From NCBI RefSeq assembly GCF_023205015.1, contig NZ_CP096258.1:3038001-3102000 (forward strand): a DNA stretch of 64,000 nt, read 5' to 3'. The notes under the pieces were generated by a model. It worked only from the letters and a program-made list of their open reading frames with translations, was not told where the DNA came from and made no database searches. Below, one piece after another: positions 53,263-62,446 of the stretch. How positions within the stretch are numbered: position 1 is the first letter of the stretch; each line of letters begins with the position of its first letter. Origin of the DNA: Providencia rettgeri. Lineage in GTDB: Bacteria > Pseudomonadota > Gammaproteobacteria > Enterobacterales > Enterobacteriaceae. The position numbers were made by a program, and so were the translations under genes.

Positions 53263-53925
53263 TTATAGCTTGATGGTTTTCACACCTTCGTTTGCAGTCC
53301 CCATCAAAACAACATCAGCACCGCGATTGGCGAATAACCCAACGGTTACAACCCCCGCAATCCCATTAATCGTATTTTCTAATGCCACAGGGTCAACGAT
53401 ATTTAAATTATGGACATCTAAAATCACATTGCCGTTATCAGTAATCACATTTTGACGGTACTCTGGCGTACCCCCCAATTTGACCAGTTCACGTGCCACA
53501 TAGCTACGCGCCATTGGGATCACTTCGACGGGTAGTGGAAATTTACCTAACACATCAACTAGCTTAGACTCATCAACAATACAGACAAAGGTTTTTGCAA
53601 TTGCTGAAACAATTTTTTCACGTGTTAAAGCCGCACCACCGCCTTTGATCATATTCATGTGATGGTCAACTTCATCAGCACCATCAACATAAACATCTAA
53701 TGAATCCACTTCATTACAATCAAATACTGTAATTCCCAGTGATTTTAGTTTTTGAGTTGATGCTTCTGAGCTTGATACCGCACCTTCTATTTGACCTTTC
53801 ATTGTCGCTAATGCATCAATGAAGTGTGAAGCCGTTGACCCCGTTCCAACACCAACAATAGTGCCCGGTTTTACATAATCAAGTGCAGCCCAACCTACCG
53901 CTTTTTTTAATTCATCCTGAGTCAT
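53263..53925 (-). CDS. rpiA: Ribose-5-phosphate isomerase A
   Basis: Interconverts ribose-5-phosphate and ribulose-5-phosphate in the pentose phosphate pathway. Motifs GVGTGSTASHFIDAL (phosphate site), YVDGADEVDHH (catalytic Asp) and KGGGAALTREKIV are all present. The ATG at 53925 with AAGG 7 bases upstream gives 220 residues, the length of the E. coli protein plus one; an ATG two codons earlier is possible. Divergent from argP. Confidence 0.97.
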   Translation of the reverse strand: MTQDELKKAVGWAALDYVKPGTIVGVGTGSTASHFIDALATMKGQIEGAVSSSEASTQKLKSLGITVFDCNEVDSLDVYVDGADEVDHHMNMIKGGGAALTREKIVSAIAKTFVCIVDESKLVDVLGKFPLPVEVIPMARSYVARELVKLGGTPEYRQNVITDNGNVILDVHNLNIVDPVALENTINGIAGVVTVGLFANRGADVVLMGTANEGVKTIKL

Positions 53926-54128
53926 ACTCATGCCTTTTAAGATTTAATTGAGTCGTGATTAAGGTTATTAAACACTAGTATATACCGGACACCCAATAAG
54001 TTGCAGCTTTGTTCGCTGTATTTATGTCACGGTTCTTGGGATTTGCACCACAACGATAATATTTTTAAGTGTTGCGTGTAAAAATATGGCATAGTGCTTA
54101 ATAGAATAACAACAAGGAGATTTTTTTG

Positions 54129-55040
54129 ATGAAGCGCCCTGACTATCGCGCATTACAAGCACTGGATGCCGTTATCCGTGAACGCGGCTTTGAGCGCGCG
54201 GCTCAAAAGCTCTGCATCACGCAGTCTGCTGTGTCTCAACGCATAAAGCAGTTAGAAAACCTATTTGGGCAACCTCTGCTGGTACGTACCGTTCCGCCAC
54301 ATCCAACTGAACAAGGGCAAAAACTGCTAGCACTGCTTCATCAAGTCGAACTGTTAGAAGAGCAATGGTTAGGGGATGAAAATAGTGGCTCAACCCCTTT
54401 GTTACTGTCACTTGCCGTCAACGCCGACAGCTTGGCAACTTGGTTTCTCCCAGCCCTAAACCCTGTATTAGGCAATAGCCCTATTCGCCTAAATATTCAG
54501 GTTGAAGATGAAACACGAACCCAAGAACGCTTAAGACGCGGTGAAGTGGTCGGCGCTATCAGTATTCAGCCCCAAGCCTTACCGGGTTGTTTAGTCGATA
54601 AACTTGGCGCCCTAGACTATATTTTTGTGGCCTCACCAGACTTCGCTGCGAAATACTTCCCAGATGGCGTGACTCGCTCTTCGTTACTAAAAGCCCCTGC
54701 AGTTGCTTTCGACCATTTAGACGATATGCACCAAGCCTTCGTACAACAAAACTTTGGTTTATCGCCCGGCAGTGTTCCATGTCATATCGTGAACTCCTCT
54801 GAGGCCTTTGTACAGTTAGCAAAACAGGGCTCTACCTGCTGTATGATCCCACATTTGCAGATAGCAAGTGAATTAGCGAATGGTGAGTTGGTTGATTTAA
54901 CCCCAGGGTTATGTCAGAGACGGATGCTTTACTGGCACCGCTTTGCACCTGAAAGCCGCACAATGAAAAAGGTGACTGACGCCCTATTAAAAACGGGGCG
55001 CCAGATGTTAAAACAAGAAGATGAGCCCGCAAAAAGCTAG
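54129..55040 (+). CDS. argP: LysR-type regulator ArgP
   Basis: Activator of argO (arginine export) and other genes in response to arginine and lysine; also called IciA. N-terminal winged helix-turn-helix (DYRALQALDAVIRERGFERAAQKLCITQSAVSQRIKQLE, about 5-60), then a periplasmic-binding-like effector domain. ATG at 54129 is chosen because AAGGAG lies upstream at the usual spacing; the TTG three bases earlier has closer spacing. Its target argO is 0.9 kb away on the other strand. Confidence 0.95.
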   Translation: MKRPDYRALQALDAVIRERGFERAAQKLCITQSAVSQRIKQLENLFGQPLLVRTVPPHPTEQGQKLLALLHQVELLEEQWLGDENSGSTPLLLSLAVNADSLATWFLPALNPVLGNSPIRLNIQVEDETRTQERLRRGEVVGAISIQPQALPGCLVDKLGALDYIFVASPDFAAKYFPDGVTRSSLLKAPAVAFDHLDDMHQAFVQQNFGLSPGSVPCHIVNSSEAFVQLAKQGSTCCMIPHLQIASELANGELVDLTPGLCQRRMLYWHRFAPESRTMKKVTDALLKTGRQMLKQEDEPAKS

Positions 55041-55771
55041 CGTTTTAATTCAAATACCACATCGACTTGGTCATTAAAATCAATACTCTGTTGTTCATAG
55101 GTCTCATCAATTTTGAGATCTTCAGCAACAGAGGCTTTCATCGCCCCAGCATAATTCCTTGCCGCCATTGGATATGGCACCGCAGCGGGTGCATTATAGT
55201 TAATGCTATACACAGGACCTAACTGGACATTAAAGCCTTTAGCTAAGATATTGGCTTGTTCTGTGGCATTTTTAATCGCTTGAGACCGTGCTTCATCACG
55301 GTACTGTTGCGGGTTGGCAACACCAAACTGTACTGAGTTGATTTCATTCAGGCCTGCGGCTAAAGCACCATCTAACAAGACATTAAGTTGGTCTAATTTC
55401 TTCACTTTCACTTCAACAGAGCGTGTTGCCGTGTAGCCTTCGATGGTTGATTTTTGCTTCACACTACTGTAATCATATTTAGGCTGAGTTCGCACATTTG
55501 CCGCGTTAATATCTTCTTTTTCAATGCCGTTTTTCTTAAGAAACTCAAAATACTCTGCAACTCGCTTATCGACGCCAGCTTTGGCAGCTGCCGCATCTTT
55601 TGCAGTGACTGTCACAAGAATGTTCAGCGTCGCCATATCTGGAGTCGCTTTTACTATTGCATTACCCGAAGTTGTAATGTGTGGGCCATTGGGTAACGGG
55701 TCAGCCAAAGACATGGTAGGAACCGCAGCACCTGCTACCATCGCAGCTAAAACTAAAGATTTTAATTTCAC
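55037..55771 (-). CDS. yggE: Periplasmic SIMPL-domain protein YggE
   Basis: A 244-residue exported oxidative-stress-related protein (DUF541/SIMPL). A signal peptide covers about 1-23 (KLKSLVLAAMVAGAAVPTMSLA). The mature part begins HITTSGNAIVKATPDMATL and ends DQVDVVFEL, as in YggE. GTG at 55771 is chosen since GGGAGG lies 4 bases upstream and the signal peptide then starts normally. Its stop overlaps the convergent argP stop by 4 bp. Confidence 0.93.
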   Translation of the reverse strand: MKLKSLVLAAMVAGAAVPTMSLADPLPNGPHITTSGNAIVKATPDMATLNILVTVTAKDAAAAKAGVDKRVAEYFEFLKKNGIEKEDINAANVRTQPKYDYSSVKQKSTIEGYTATRSVEVKVKKLDQLNVLLDGALAAGLNEINSVQFGVANPQQYRDEARSQAIKNATEQANILAKGFNVQLGPVYSINYNAPAAVPYPMAARNYAGAMKASVAEDLKIDETYEQQSIDFNDQVDVVFELKR

Positions 55772-55923
55772 AGAACCTCCCAAGAAAATTATTTATCGCT
55801 AAAAAAGGGATAATTACTGATAAACTATCCCTGAGCTCAATTTAACAGTAACACATGGAACAAAAAGTACAGTCAGAATAATGAGAAATTGAACATTATT
55901 GAGTGTCTGTTGAAGATATATTG

Positions 55924-56559
55924 TTATTGAGAAATCAAACCAAGCCCCTTAAGCCCCTGTATTGCAAGTTGAAATGCGATAAACCACATCACGCCACCGA
56001 CAAAAATATTAATAATACGCTGTGAACGTGGTTTATTTAGTACAGGAGAAAACCAAGCAGCAAGTATCGCTAATGCAAAGAACCACACAAATGATGCTGT
56101 TAATGCGCCAGCCGTAAACCAAGGTCGTAATTGGCTTTCTAATTGGCCTCCCACACTGCCCAATACAACGAAGGTGTCTAAATAAACATGTGGATTCAGC
56201 CAAGTGACAGCAAACAGTGTGACAATCACTTTCCACCTTGTGATAGCCCGGCTTTCCGTTTGAAGTATCACCTCATCAGGGCTAAGGGCTGTACGAAACG
56301 CACCATAGCCATACCACATAAGAAATACGACACCAGCCCACGTGATCAATTGCATTAATATTTCGGACTGGCTGAGTAGAGCACTACCACCAAACACGCC
56401 GGCGACAATTAAAACTGTATCACTTAGAGCGCATAATAATGCACTCATAAAATGAAACTGCTTTCGGCTTCCTTGCTGTAAGACAAATGCGTTCTGTGGT
56501 CCTAACGGTAATATCATTGCAGCACCTAATAGCGCACCCTGTAAATAGATCGAAAACAT
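55924..56559 (-). CDS. argO: Arginine exporter ArgO (LysE family)
   Basis: Inner-membrane exporter of arginine and its analogue canavanine. The 211-residue protein has about six hydrophobic helices, the LysE-family N-terminal motif GAAMILPLGPQNAFVLQQGSRK, and WLNPHVYLDTFVVLG in the fourth helix. Position beside yggE and close to argP matches E. coli, where ArgP activates argO. Confidence 0.95.
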   Translation of the reverse strand: MFSIYLQGALLGAAMILPLGPQNAFVLQQGSRKQFHFMSALLCALSDTVLIVAGVFGGSALLSQSEILMQLITWAGVVFLMWYGYGAFRTALSPDEVILQTESRAITRWKVIVTLFAVTWLNPHVYLDTFVVLGSVGGQLESQLRPWFTAGALTASFVWFFALAILAAWFSPVLNKPRSQRIINIFVGGVMWFIAFQLAIQGLKGLGLISQ

Positions 56560-56717
56560 GCATTAATTCCAATTTTTTATTCAATTAATATGCATGAATA
56601 TTAGCGATAAAAAATTATTAGTGGAAATGATTAAGTCTAATAGGTCATAAGTATCACTTATAGCCAAAAACGCATCAGTAAGAAAAAATATCAGTATAAA
56701 AATATAAGAAAGGGAAA

Positions 56718-56754
56718 TGAATAAGAGCCCATCAAAGACAGGCTCTTATTTTCA
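56718..56754. terminator. Terminator after mscS
   Basis: AATAAGAGCC pairs with GGCTCTTATT around an 11-base loop. It lies 35 bp beyond the mscS stop. Confidence 0.85.
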
Positions 56755-56785
56755 GTGAAACTGCTAAATGTTACTTAGCCAAGTA

Positions 56786-57658
56786 TTACTCTGCAGGATC
56801 TTGCTTGATAGGTGCATTTTGTTTATGAACATGCACATCCATTTGTGGGAATGGGATACCAATATTATGTTTGTCCAGCGCTCGCTTAAACTCTTCTAGC
56901 AAATCCCAATATACAGGCCATGCATCACCATTGGTGGTCCAAAAACGCACTAAATAATTTAATGATGATGGAGCCATATCATGTAAACGGATAGTAACGC
57001 CTTTCGCATGCTGAATACGGCTATCCGCAGCGACGATATCACCTAATACTTTTTTCACCACATCAATATCAGAATCATAAGCAACACCCACAATAATATC
57101 TTGACGGCGATTAGGCTCACGGCTGGTATTAATAATGTTATCAGCAATGATCTTTCCATTAGGAATAACAATAATACGGTCATCTGCCGTTCTTAATGTC
57201 GTTGAAAATATTTGTACATTTTGCACTGTACCTTCAACAGCACCAATCGAGACATACTCTCCCGCTTTTAGTGGTCTAAATACCACCAGCAACACACCTG
57301 CCGCAAAGTTACCCAGCGAGTTTTGCAATGCTAAACCAACAGCCAAACCTGCCGCACCCATTACCGCGATCACAGAGGCCGTTTGTACCCCAATTTTTCC
57401 TAATACCGCAATTAAAGTGAATGCGACGATGGTATAACGTGCTATCGCTGATAAAAAGTCACTGACTGTTGAATCAATGCCTTTCATAGTCATCACGCGA
57501 TGCAAACCACGTCCGACCCATTTTGCAATCATCATCCCGACAATTAAGATAACGATAGCAGACACGATATTTACAACATACTGAACTAACAGATCTTGGT
57601 TTGCCACAAACCAATTCGTTGCTTCATTCAACGCGCCTGTAACATCATCAGTATTCAT
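56786..57658 (-). CDS. mscS: Small-conductance mechanosensitive channel
   Basis: Inner-membrane tension-gated channel that releases solutes on osmotic down-shock. The 290-residue protein has three N-terminal helices; the pore-lining TM3 reads VIAVMGAAGLAVGLALQNSLGN, with Ala/Gly packing as in MscS. The cytoplasmic vestibule begins with GAVEGTVQNVQIFSTTLRTADDRIIVIPNGKI. In E. coli fbaA follows; here yacL is the neighbour. Confidence 0.96.
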   Translation of the reverse strand: MNTDDVTGALNEATNWFVANQDLLVQYVVNIVSAIVILIVGMMIAKWVGRGLHRVMTMKGIDSTVSDFLSAIARYTIVAFTLIAVLGKIGVQTASVIAVMGAAGLAVGLALQNSLGNFAAGVLLVVFRPLKAGEYVSIGAVEGTVQNVQIFSTTLRTADDRIIVIPNGKIIADNIINTSREPNRRQDIIVGVAYDSDIDVVKKVLGDIVAADSRIQHAKGVTIRLHDMAPSSLNYLVRFWTTNGDAWPVYWDLLEEFKRALDKHNIGIPFPQMDVHVHKQNAPIKQDPAE

Positions 57659-57799
57659 ATATATTGCCCTTTAAAATCCAATTATCAAAATTAATCCCAG
57701 CCAATTAATCTTTAACTAAGCGTTTAACGGCTGGCCGTACACTGCAAATAATAGCGGTGATTTATTGAAATACAAAACAAATCACTAAATAAAATTATT

Positions 57800-58165
57800 T
57801 TATCTATTTTCTATAACAAAAAGACGATAATCTTTTAACATTAACAGAAAGTCATCAATGCCGCAAAATGCAACACTTTCATTATCATAATAACTCATTC
57901 CCTCTTCCAACCCTTCGGTTTCAAATGATAATTGGTTGGCGCGGATCATCACTTCTTCATCATCAAGCAACAATGTATATTCGTGGCCAATAAGCTCCCA
58001 TTGTTTTTCACTACCTTTAATTTTTTCGTAGTTTTCTTCAATAGCATCTAACAGACTAAGGTCGTTTTTAACCTCTTCATTAAGCCAATATCCAATAGCC
58101 TCATGATCCATCGAGAATTTAGCGGAGATAGCTCCGGTGATATCTTGGAAAAATTGGTAGTCCAT
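57800..58165 (-). CDS. yacL: UPF0231 family protein YacL
   Basis: A 121-residue acidic cytoplasmic protein of the UPF0231 family: MDYQFFQDITG at the start, MDHEAIGYWLNEEV, and a C-terminal DESVAF-like segment followed by DFLLMLKDYRLFV. Function unknown. In E. coli it lies beside acnB; here too, with the remnant of a VOC gene between them. Confidence 0.92.
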   Translation of the reverse strand: MDYQFFQDITGAISAKFSMDHEAIGYWLNEEVKNDLSLLDAIEENYEKIKGSEKQWELIGHEYTLLLDDEEVMIRANQLSFETEGLEEGMSYYDNESVAFCGIDDFLLMLKDYRLFVIENR

Positions 58166-58209
58166 ATGCAGTCCCTCTACTCTTGCGTTATTGAACCTAG
58201 TATAACGCG

Positions 58210-58395
58210 AGTCAAACCGCTTTGTTGAGAGGTATTACCATCAAAAGAATAAAACTGAATAATGACGTGCAAAAGCATATTGAACGACAAGGTGTAAAAA
58301 TTATCGAGGGGCCGGTTAATCGGACTGGTGCAATTAGATCTCTTTACTTACGTGATGACGATTTAACTTTAATCGAAATTTCTGAATATATTTAG
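58210..58395 (+). pseudogene. Remnant of a VOC (glyoxalase/extradiol) family gene
   Basis: In frame 3-mod positions ending with TAG at 58393-58395, the plus strand reads DVQKHIERQGVKIIEGP, then VNRTGAIRSLYLRDDDLTLIEISEYI. This is the C-terminal half of a VOC-family protein (GPV-R-TGA and S-(L/I)-Y-x-RD-x-D-x-x-LIEIS motifs). No start codon with a ribosome binding site and no N-terminal half are visible, so it is a decayed fragment. Confidence 0.75.
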
Positions 58396-58410
58396 CGAAT
58401 ACACCCAATT

Positions 58411-58438
58411 AAAAAAGGCTCCTAAATTAGGAGCCTTC
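58411..58438 (-). terminator. Terminator after acnB
   Basis: GGCTCCTAA and TTAGGAGCC form the stem; on the minus strand TTTTTTAATT follows. It lies 22 bp after the acnB stop. Confidence 0.9.
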
Positions 58439-58456
58439 ATGACTAATATTACCTGA

Positions 58457-61054
58457 TTACACGGCTGTTTGGAAAATCACGCCATCCGCTTTTTCGGTAT
58501 ATTGTGATAATTGGTCAAAGTTCAGATAACGGTAGGTATCCGCTGCTGTTTCATCGACCTTATCCATAAATTGCAGATATTCTGCCGGCGTTGGTAAACG
58601 ACCTAATAAGGAAGCGACCGCAGCCAGTTCTGCTGATGCGAGGTAAACATTCGCACCTGTCCCTAAACGGTTCGGGAAGTTACGTGTCGAAGTGGAAACA
58701 ACCGTTGCACCATCTGCCACACGTGCTTGGTTACCCATACACAGAGAACAACCTGGGACTTCAATACGCGCTCCACTCTTACCAAAGACGCTGTAATAAC
58801 CTTCTTCGGTTAACTGTGCTGCGTCCATCTTAGTTGGAGGCGCAACCCATAAACGTGTTGGTAATTGGCCTTTGTGGGAATCCAATAACTTACCTGCTGC
58901 ACGGAAGTGACCAATGTTTGTCATACAAGAACCGATGAAAACTTCATCAATTTTCTCGTTTTGCACATCAGACAATAAACGTGCGTCATCTGGGTCATTT
59001 GGGGCACACAGAATTGGCTCTTTGATATCATTGAGGTCAATTTCAATCACTGCTGCGTATTCCGCATCTGCATCACCTTCGAGCAGTTGTGGATCTGCTA
59101 ACCAGTTTTCCATTCCTTTGATACGGCGTTCGATAGTACGACGGTCGCCATAACCTTCCGCTATCATCCATTTTAATAGAACGATATTCGATTGCAGGTA
59201 CTCGATGATTGGCGCTTTATCCAATTTGATAGTACAACCTGCCGCTGAACGCTCTGCTGACGCATCCGCTAATTCAAACGCTTGTTCAACTTTCAGCTCA
59301 GGCAAACCTTCAATTTCTAAAATACGGCCAGAGAAAATGTTTTTCTTACCTTTTTTCTCTACGGTCAGTAAACCATCTTTGATTGCATACAGTGGAATTG
59401 CATGAACAAGGTCACGTAATGTGATACCCGGTTGCATTTCGCCTTTAAAGCGAACCAGTACTGACTCAGGCATATCCAGAGGCATCACCCCTGTTGCTGC
59501 AGCAAATGCGACCAAACCAGAACCCGCAGGGAATGAAATACCGATTGGGAAACGCGTATGTGAGTCACCACCAGTACCAACGGTATCCGGCAGTAACATA
59601 CGGTTTAACCATGAGTGGATAATACCATCTCCTGGACGCAGAGAAACACCGCCACGGTTCATGATGAAATCAGGTAAAGTGTGGTGTGTGGTCACATCAA
59701 CAGGTTTTGGATACGCTGCTGTATGGCAGAATGACTGCATGACTAAATCTGCAGAGAAACCAAGACAAGCCAAGTCTTTGAGTTCATCACGGGTCATTGG
59801 GCCAGTTGTATCTTGTGAACCTACAGAGGTCATTTTTGGCTCACAGTATTCACCAGGGCGAATACCTGGGCGACCGCAAGCACGACCAACCATTTTTTGT
59901 GCTAATGAGAAGCCACGGTTGCTTTGTGCAACAGATTTAGCGTGACGGAATACTTCTGTCGCTTCTAAGCCCAGAGATTCGCGTGCTTTATTGGTTAAAC
60001 CACGGCCGATAATCAGTGGAATACGACCGCCCGCACGGACTTCGTCAATCAGCACATCGGTTTTTAATTCGAATGTTTCAAGCAGCTCACCCGTTTCATG
60101 GTTTCGCACTTCACCTTTAAATGGATAGATGTCAATCACATCCCCCATATTCAGTTTAGAAACGTCCACTTCAATTGGTAATGCGCCCGCATCTTCCATT
60201 GTATTAAAGAAGATCGGTGCAATTTTGCCGCCCAATACTACCCCACCGCCACGTTTATTTGGCACAAATGGGATATCGTCACCCATAAACCATAGCACGG
60301 AGTTAGTCGCTGATTTACGAGAAGAACCAGTACCGACAACGTCACCCACGTAAGCTAATGGGAAACCTTTCTTATTCAGCGCATCAATTTGCTTGATTGG
60401 GCCAACATTACCCGCATCGTCTGGTTCAATACCATCGCGTGCGTTTTTCAGCATTGCTAATGCGTGTAATGGGATATCTGGACGTGACCATGCATCAGGA
60501 GCAGGTGATAAATCATCGGTGTTAGTTTCACCAGTGACTTTGAACACAGTCACGGTCATTTTTTCAGCTAATGCAGGACGCTCTTTGAACCACTCGGCAT
60601 CTGCCCATGATTCAATAACTTGTTTCGCGTGAACATTTCCCGCTTTCGCTTTTTCTTCTACATCGTAGAAGTTATCAAACATCAGTAAGGTGTGGGAGAG
60701 TGCTTTAGCGGCGATTGGCGCCAGTTTTTCGTCATCCAACGCTTCAATTAGTGCATGGATGTTATATCCGCCCTGCATAGTACCTAACAGTTCAATGGCT
60801 TTTTCGGGGGAGATAAGAGAAGAGGAAGTTTCGCCTTTCGCTATCGCGGCTAAAAATCCAGCTTTTACGTACGCTGCTTCGTCAACACCAGGGGGGACGC
60901 GGTTGGTCAGCAGGTCTAACAGGAAATCTTCTTCACCTTTGGGTGGGTTTTTGAGTAACTCTACCAGTGCAGCTACTTGTGACGCATCTAATGGCTTAGG
61001 GACAATCCCTTGAGCGGCACGCTCGGCTACGTGCTTACGGTATTCTTCTAGCAC
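58457..61054 (-). CDS. acnB: Aconitate hydratase B
   Basis: Main TCA-cycle aconitase, also active on 2-methyl-cis-aconitate and hence linking with prpBCD. The 865-residue protein starts MLEEYRKHVAERAAQG (AcnB HEAT-like N-terminal domain). Cysteine ligands of the 4Fe-4S cluster are in FIGSCMTNIGHFRAA and the PGCSLCMGNQAR pair; the catalytic DTVGTGGDSHTRFP block is present. It has a long upstream gap. Confidence 0.97.
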   Translation of the reverse strand: MLEEYRKHVAERAAQGIVPKPLDASQVAALVELLKNPPKGEEDFLLDLLTNRVPPGVDEAAYVKAGFLAAIAKGETSSSLISPEKAIELLGTMQGGYNIHALIEALDDEKLAPIAAKALSHTLLMFDNFYDVEEKAKAGNVHAKQVIESWADAEWFKERPALAEKMTVTVFKVTGETNTDDLSPAPDAWSRPDIPLHALAMLKNARDGIEPDDAGNVGPIKQIDALNKKGFPLAYVGDVVGTGSSRKSATNSVLWFMGDDIPFVPNKRGGGVVLGGKIAPIFFNTMEDAGALPIEVDVSKLNMGDVIDIYPFKGEVRNHETGELLETFELKTDVLIDEVRAGGRIPLIIGRGLTNKARESLGLEATEVFRHAKSVAQSNRGFSLAQKMVGRACGRPGIRPGEYCEPKMTSVGSQDTTGPMTRDELKDLACLGFSADLVMQSFCHTAAYPKPVDVTTHHTLPDFIMNRGGVSLRPGDGIIHSWLNRMLLPDTVGTGGDSHTRFPIGISFPAGSGLVAFAAATGVMPLDMPESVLVRFKGEMQPGITLRDLVHAIPLYAIKDGLLTVEKKGKKNIFSGRILEIEGLPELKVEQAFELADASAERSAAGCTIKLDKAPIIEYLQSNIVLLKWMIAEGYGDRRTIERRIKGMENWLADPQLLEGDADAEYAAVIEIDLNDIKEPILCAPNDPDDARLLSDVQNEKIDEVFIGSCMTNIGHFRAAGKLLDSHKGQLPTRLWVAPPTKMDAAQLTEEGYYSVFGKSGARIEVPGCSLCMGNQARVADGATVVSTSTRNFPNRLGTGANVYLASAELAAVASLLGRLPTPAEYLQFMDKVDETAADTYRYLNFDQLSQYTEKADGVIFQTAV

Positions 61055-61495
61055 GACGTTCTCCTCGCTTCATTGTAATTTGTATACCCGGCTGTCTGCA
61101 CCATACTGACAAAATTATCATCCGGTGCCAGGTCAGAGGAATTTGCTCGCATAATCTCAATGGCGGTAAAATTATGCCCAGCTTCGGGCGATCAGCATAG
61201 CAGAATTTAAACGTAATGTTAATTCATTCACAAGAAAGCAACATTTAACTACTAACTTTACGCCTTAACACTTCATTACTGGCTATTTTTCAGCTTAAGA
61301 TACTATTAATCATCGTAAAACGCCGAAAAAACCATACTTTTTATAATGCATTTTAAAACTTAAAGCACCCTAATTAGTGCCTTTTTTCATCAGCTATCAC
61401 AAATTATATTTTTTATCGCAATTTTATTTATATTACTAATTGATAAGGTAAATCATTGCGATTGGTTTTAATCCTTTTAACGGTTTTAATGGATT
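61055..61495 (-). other. acnB promoter region and terminator of the VOC gene
   Basis: 441 bp. On the minus strand GCAC-TAATTAGG-GTGC-TTTAAGTTTT (about 61362-61387) is a likely weak terminator for the VOC gene. The remainder upstream of acnB should hold its promoter; no specific site assigned. Confidence 0.4.
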
Positions 61496-61849
61496 TTACC
61501 GCCCTTTTAAACCCATTAAATTGCCAAACGGGTCTTCAAGTTGACACATTCGATTATTACCATCTATTAACATTGGCCCGCGGTACAGTTTTGCCCCTAG
61601 CTGAGTGAAATGCTCAAAAGCCAAATCAAAATTATCGACTTGCCAATACAATACCGTTCCTTTTTTACCTTCACTGACTTTTTTATCCGCTTGCACCACT
61701 TCTATCGTGAAGTCCCCGACATGTAATAACGTGAAATCAAAATTAGGCAGGTACTCCGCCCTTGCCTGTGGAAACGCTTTCTGGTACCAAGCCAATCCTG
61801 CTTGTACATCGGGTACGTGGATTAAAATTGCAGTAGGTTTTAGTTCCAT
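61496..61849 (-). CDS. VOC family protein (glyoxalase/bleomycin-resistance type)
   Basis: A 117-residue single-domain VOC protein made of two beta-alpha-beta-beta-beta units: PTAILIHVPDVQAGLAWYQKAFP opens the first, VLYWQVDNFDLAFEHFTQLGAK the second, and it ends with CQLEDPFGNLMGLKG. Such proteins usually bind a metal and act as dimers in glyoxalase, dioxygenase or resistance reactions. Function unassigned. It is unrelated in detail to the VOC remnant at 58210-58395. Confidence 0.85.
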   Translation of the reverse strand: MELKPTAILIHVPDVQAGLAWYQKAFPQARAEYLPNFDFTLLHVGDFTIEVVQADKKVSEGKKGTVLYWQVDNFDLAFEHFTQLGAKLYRGPMLIDGNNRMCQLEDPFGNLMGLKGR

Positions 61850-61918
61850 AGCGTTTTCTCATTGATATATATTATTTTGTTTTAGCTTACACTAATGATT
61901 AAAAGTGAGTAAATGTCG

Positions 61919-62019
61919 ATAAGGTGTAAACAATGGCCAAACCAGCGATTGCTTACGCCTTGAGCATCATCAAGTCAGATCATTTGACCCTGTAAATATA
62001 CAGAATTATTTACAGGGTC
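61919..62019. repeat. Two inverted repeats after the immunity gene
   Basis: AAGGTGTAAACAAT (about 61920-61933) pairs with ATTGCTTACGCCTT (61947-61960) with few mismatches. GACCCTGTAAATA (61986-61998) pairs perfectly over 13 bp with TATTTACAGGGTC (62007-62019). Both lie between the immunity gene and the VOC gene; the second is a likely terminator of the toxin-immunity unit although no U-run follows. Confidence 0.65.
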
Positions 62020-62076
62020 TTACAGAATCATCTAAGGAAATTATTGTATTGACCTAAACCTATTTAGATAGAAAAT

Positions 62077-62439
62077 TTAAGAACCCACATATTTTCCGGA
62101 TCCATCCATCCATAAAATCGCTGGCATTTCATAAAAATAGAAGTTCAAGTCATCATCATCCTCTGCTTTAGCATTTTCAGGCCAGTATTGTTCAAGATGA
62201 TTAACAATTTCTTGACTATTAGCATTCCAATACGGAATGTTTTTGCCTAAAGGATCATCAGGAGAACAGAATCTAATTATTTGCTTCTCTAATAACTCTT
62301 TTATCATAGAAAAGAATATCCCCCTATGTTCATAGAAACACTTGTTTGGATTCCAACTCACTATGGAACCAAACAACCCTGATAACCATAGCCCTTTTGC
62401 ATCACCAATAATCTCATCAAAATGTAGAGTTTTTTCCAT
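62077..62439 (-). CDS. Probable immunity protein (DUF596-like)
   Basis: A 120-residue acidic cytoplasmic protein. It starts MEKTLHFDEIIGDAKGLWLSG and ends NFYFYEMPAILWMDGSGKYVGS; the W-x-DG-x-x-K/x pattern and size resemble the DUF596 family, members of which neighbour polymorphic toxins. It starts 7 bp after the toxin stop with GTGAG upstream and is expected to bind and neutralise the toxin's C-terminal domain. Family assignment is by eye. Confidence 0.7.
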   Translation of the reverse strand: MEKTLHFDEIIGDAKGLWLSGLFGSIVSWNPNKCFYEHRGIFFSMIKELLEKQIIRFCSPDDPLGKNIPYWNANSQEIVNHLEQYWPENAKAEDDDDLNFYFYEMPAILWMDGSGKYVGS

Positions 62440-62446
62440 TATAGAC

